Part shown: positions 62,495-64,000 of the stretch, one piece after another
Numbering within the stretch: position 1 is the stretch's first letter
Layout: the number at the start of each line of letters is the position of its first letter
NCBI GenBank assembly: GCA_037576195.1
Contig: CM075101.1
Coordinates: 620,001 to 684,000 of the forward strand
Length of the DNA: 64,000 nucleotides
Direction: 5' to 3'
DNA from: Phytoseiulus persimilis
Taxonomy: Eukaryota; Arthropoda; Arachnida; Mesostigmata; Phytoseiidae
Made by a program: the position numbers and the translations under genes
The notes under the pieces: model-generated
Database searches by the model: none
What the model was told of the DNA's origin: nothing
Seen by the model: the letters and a program-made list of their open reading frames with translations, nothing else

Positions 62495-62887
62495 TCAAGC
62501 ACAATCCACACCTCCACGGTTATCTCTGAGCGATTGAAAGTGTGCGGCGGCATGCAACCATCCGTTAAAACTCGTCGTAAACCAAGTGCCTTCATGAAGC
62601 TCTGGTCTCATCCCGAGCTCAGTCTGGATGAGAAAAAAGCACCGGCTGCTCCGAATAGACTGAATGTATCAATGAAACAGAGTCTTTCTTTCCTGAACGC
62701 CCCATTTTTCCTCTTCAATTGTTTTCTCGGCGGAAGGTCCGATCTCCAGGATACAGTCCTTCAACTCCAATCAATACTTCGTCATGGGATGAGAGTGAGA
62801 GGCAACGAATAACTCCTCTCGGTGAGCGTCGAGTAAAACGATGGATTCATCTCATCTTTGACAACGGCGTGGAGGCTTTTCAGCGGG

Positions 62888-62893
62888 AATAAA
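62888..62893 (+). other. Candidate polyadenylation signal of GIGYF
   Basis: AATAAA 394 bases after the GIGYF stop codon. It is the first such motif downstream. Confidence 0.5.
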
Positions 62894-64000
62894 AACCGAT
62901 TCCTCCTCTCAGCCTCGGGATACACGGCCACTCGCCATGCACTCTATCAGGAGGGAGTTGCGGCACTGTGCCTCGGCTCCGAGGCGACGAATCGCCAAGG
63001 TGCTGATGAGATCCGTTCGATGGAGTCGATGCACTTCAATTGTGACGAAGCGCTCGCACGGGCTCCTGGACCTTGGAAAGGTCTTCGCGGAAACTGCTAA
63101 TCCCGCCTGGTGGCGTTTCGCCACCAAGAGAAAATGTCAGAAAGCGCCACTTCGATGTAAAATAATTGAAGAGCCCAGATGCAAATCGTCGCAACTCCAA
63201 ATTTCTGAAAGGCAAGTTGTCAGTCAGAAATTCATCGAACCAAGCTCCGACAACATTATTTTGAGCTTTCCTTCGCAGCGCAAGAAGTGGAGGGAAACAA
63301 GGAGTGAGGGGTTTTCGGAAAAAAACGCGAGATAACGTTATCGGAAATACGTTCGATGAATTTCTGACTGACAACTCGACTTTTGAAAATTTGGAGTTTG
63401 GAAACGACGTTTTGCATTTGGGCGAGAAGAATGCGATTTCTCTTCCCGAGTCTGGATCATAATCTTCTCGTGTAGTCGGACGAGCGCGGAAATCAGAGTT
63501 CTAGGCGGCTCTCCAGCTTCACTGGAGACATGACCCTCCGAGGACTTCTCTTCCAGGAATTCCTCTCAGGCTCTCAACTCGTCGTTGCCGCTTACTGAGT
63601 GAGCTGCAAACAGCGACGAAACCTTTCGGCGTGATTAATGATCCCGCGAGCATTTCGGATGCCAGCGAAAATTATCCATTACCGGACTCGAGGTGGACCT
63701 CATCGGAGTACTGACAATCGGAGTCCTCCGGCGAGATCGATGTCAGCGAGTTCGACGAGTATGACGCATACAATACACCCTCTATTATTCCAACTAATCG
63801 ATGCGAAAAAAAATTGAAATAATCGAGAGATGACAAAATCACCCACATTCTCGGACTCCGCAACCGATTCGGGAATGAGAGTCCGAGTTCGAACGCTAAC
63901 CGCTCCAGAATGATACGAGATATATTGACGATGGATTCATCTCCCACTCAAAAATACGCTCCCGGTCGACATCATTCGGCCTGTTCCGCAGAGATGAAAT
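62894..64000. other. 3' flank of GIGYF, no further gene supported
   Basis: Short open frames on both strands. The acidic plus-strand-antisense frame at 63672-63947 has no recognisable motif. Confidence 0.4.

Overview
This is a nuclear genome window from an animal, almost certainly an arthropod. Five spliced protein-coding genes can be read exon by exon from conserved protein sequence and GT-AG (once GC-AG) splice sites. CpG is not visibly depleted, base composition is near balanced, introns in the gene-dense part are short (about 40-960 bases), and the transposon remnants (Tc1 with IR/DR ends, hAT, a non-LTR element like those common in ticks and mites) would fit a chelicerate such as a mite. 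The organism assignment is an inference and is low confidence below 'arthropod'.

Layout. Bases 1 to about 37,000 are gene-poor: I find no convincing conserved gene, but do find two Tc1-like transposons with complete terminal structures (11799-13379 and 15742-17333), a decayed third Tc1-type transposase (19843-20260), a hAT remnant (17689-18490), a duplicated 80-base unit (34.4 and 34.9 kb), simple repeats and a non-LTR retrotransposon tail (36236-37080). Bases 37,300-62,900 are gene-dense, in this order: an ANKRD11/ANKRD12-type ankyrin protein (minus), the KEOPS kinase TP53RK/Bud32 (plus), a Patched-domain RND protein (minus), SMAD2/3 (Smox, minus) and the translational repressor scaffold GIGYF (plus).

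The five genes do not form a pathway or an operon. SMAD2/3 is a TGF-beta/activin signal transducer. The Patched-domain protein is a membrane sterol/lipid-type RND transporter. GIGYF acts with 4EHP and DDX6 in mRNA repression. TP53RK acts in tRNA t6A formation. The ANKRD protein is a chromatin co-regulator. Four genes were joined with reading frames that close exactly (SMAD 455 aa, GIGYF 1122 aa, TP53RK 225 aa, Patched-domain at least 886 aa). The ANKRD gene is followed for at least 894 aa, with its first exon(s) not found.

I did not find a clearly undescribed system. The points most worth a second look are the two differently sequenced IR/DR Tc1 elements with almost identical spacing of their internal repeats, the very compact ANKRD11/12 homologue, a GC-AG intron inside the SMAD MH2 domain, and the altered first tyrosine of the 4EHP-binding motif in GIGYF.
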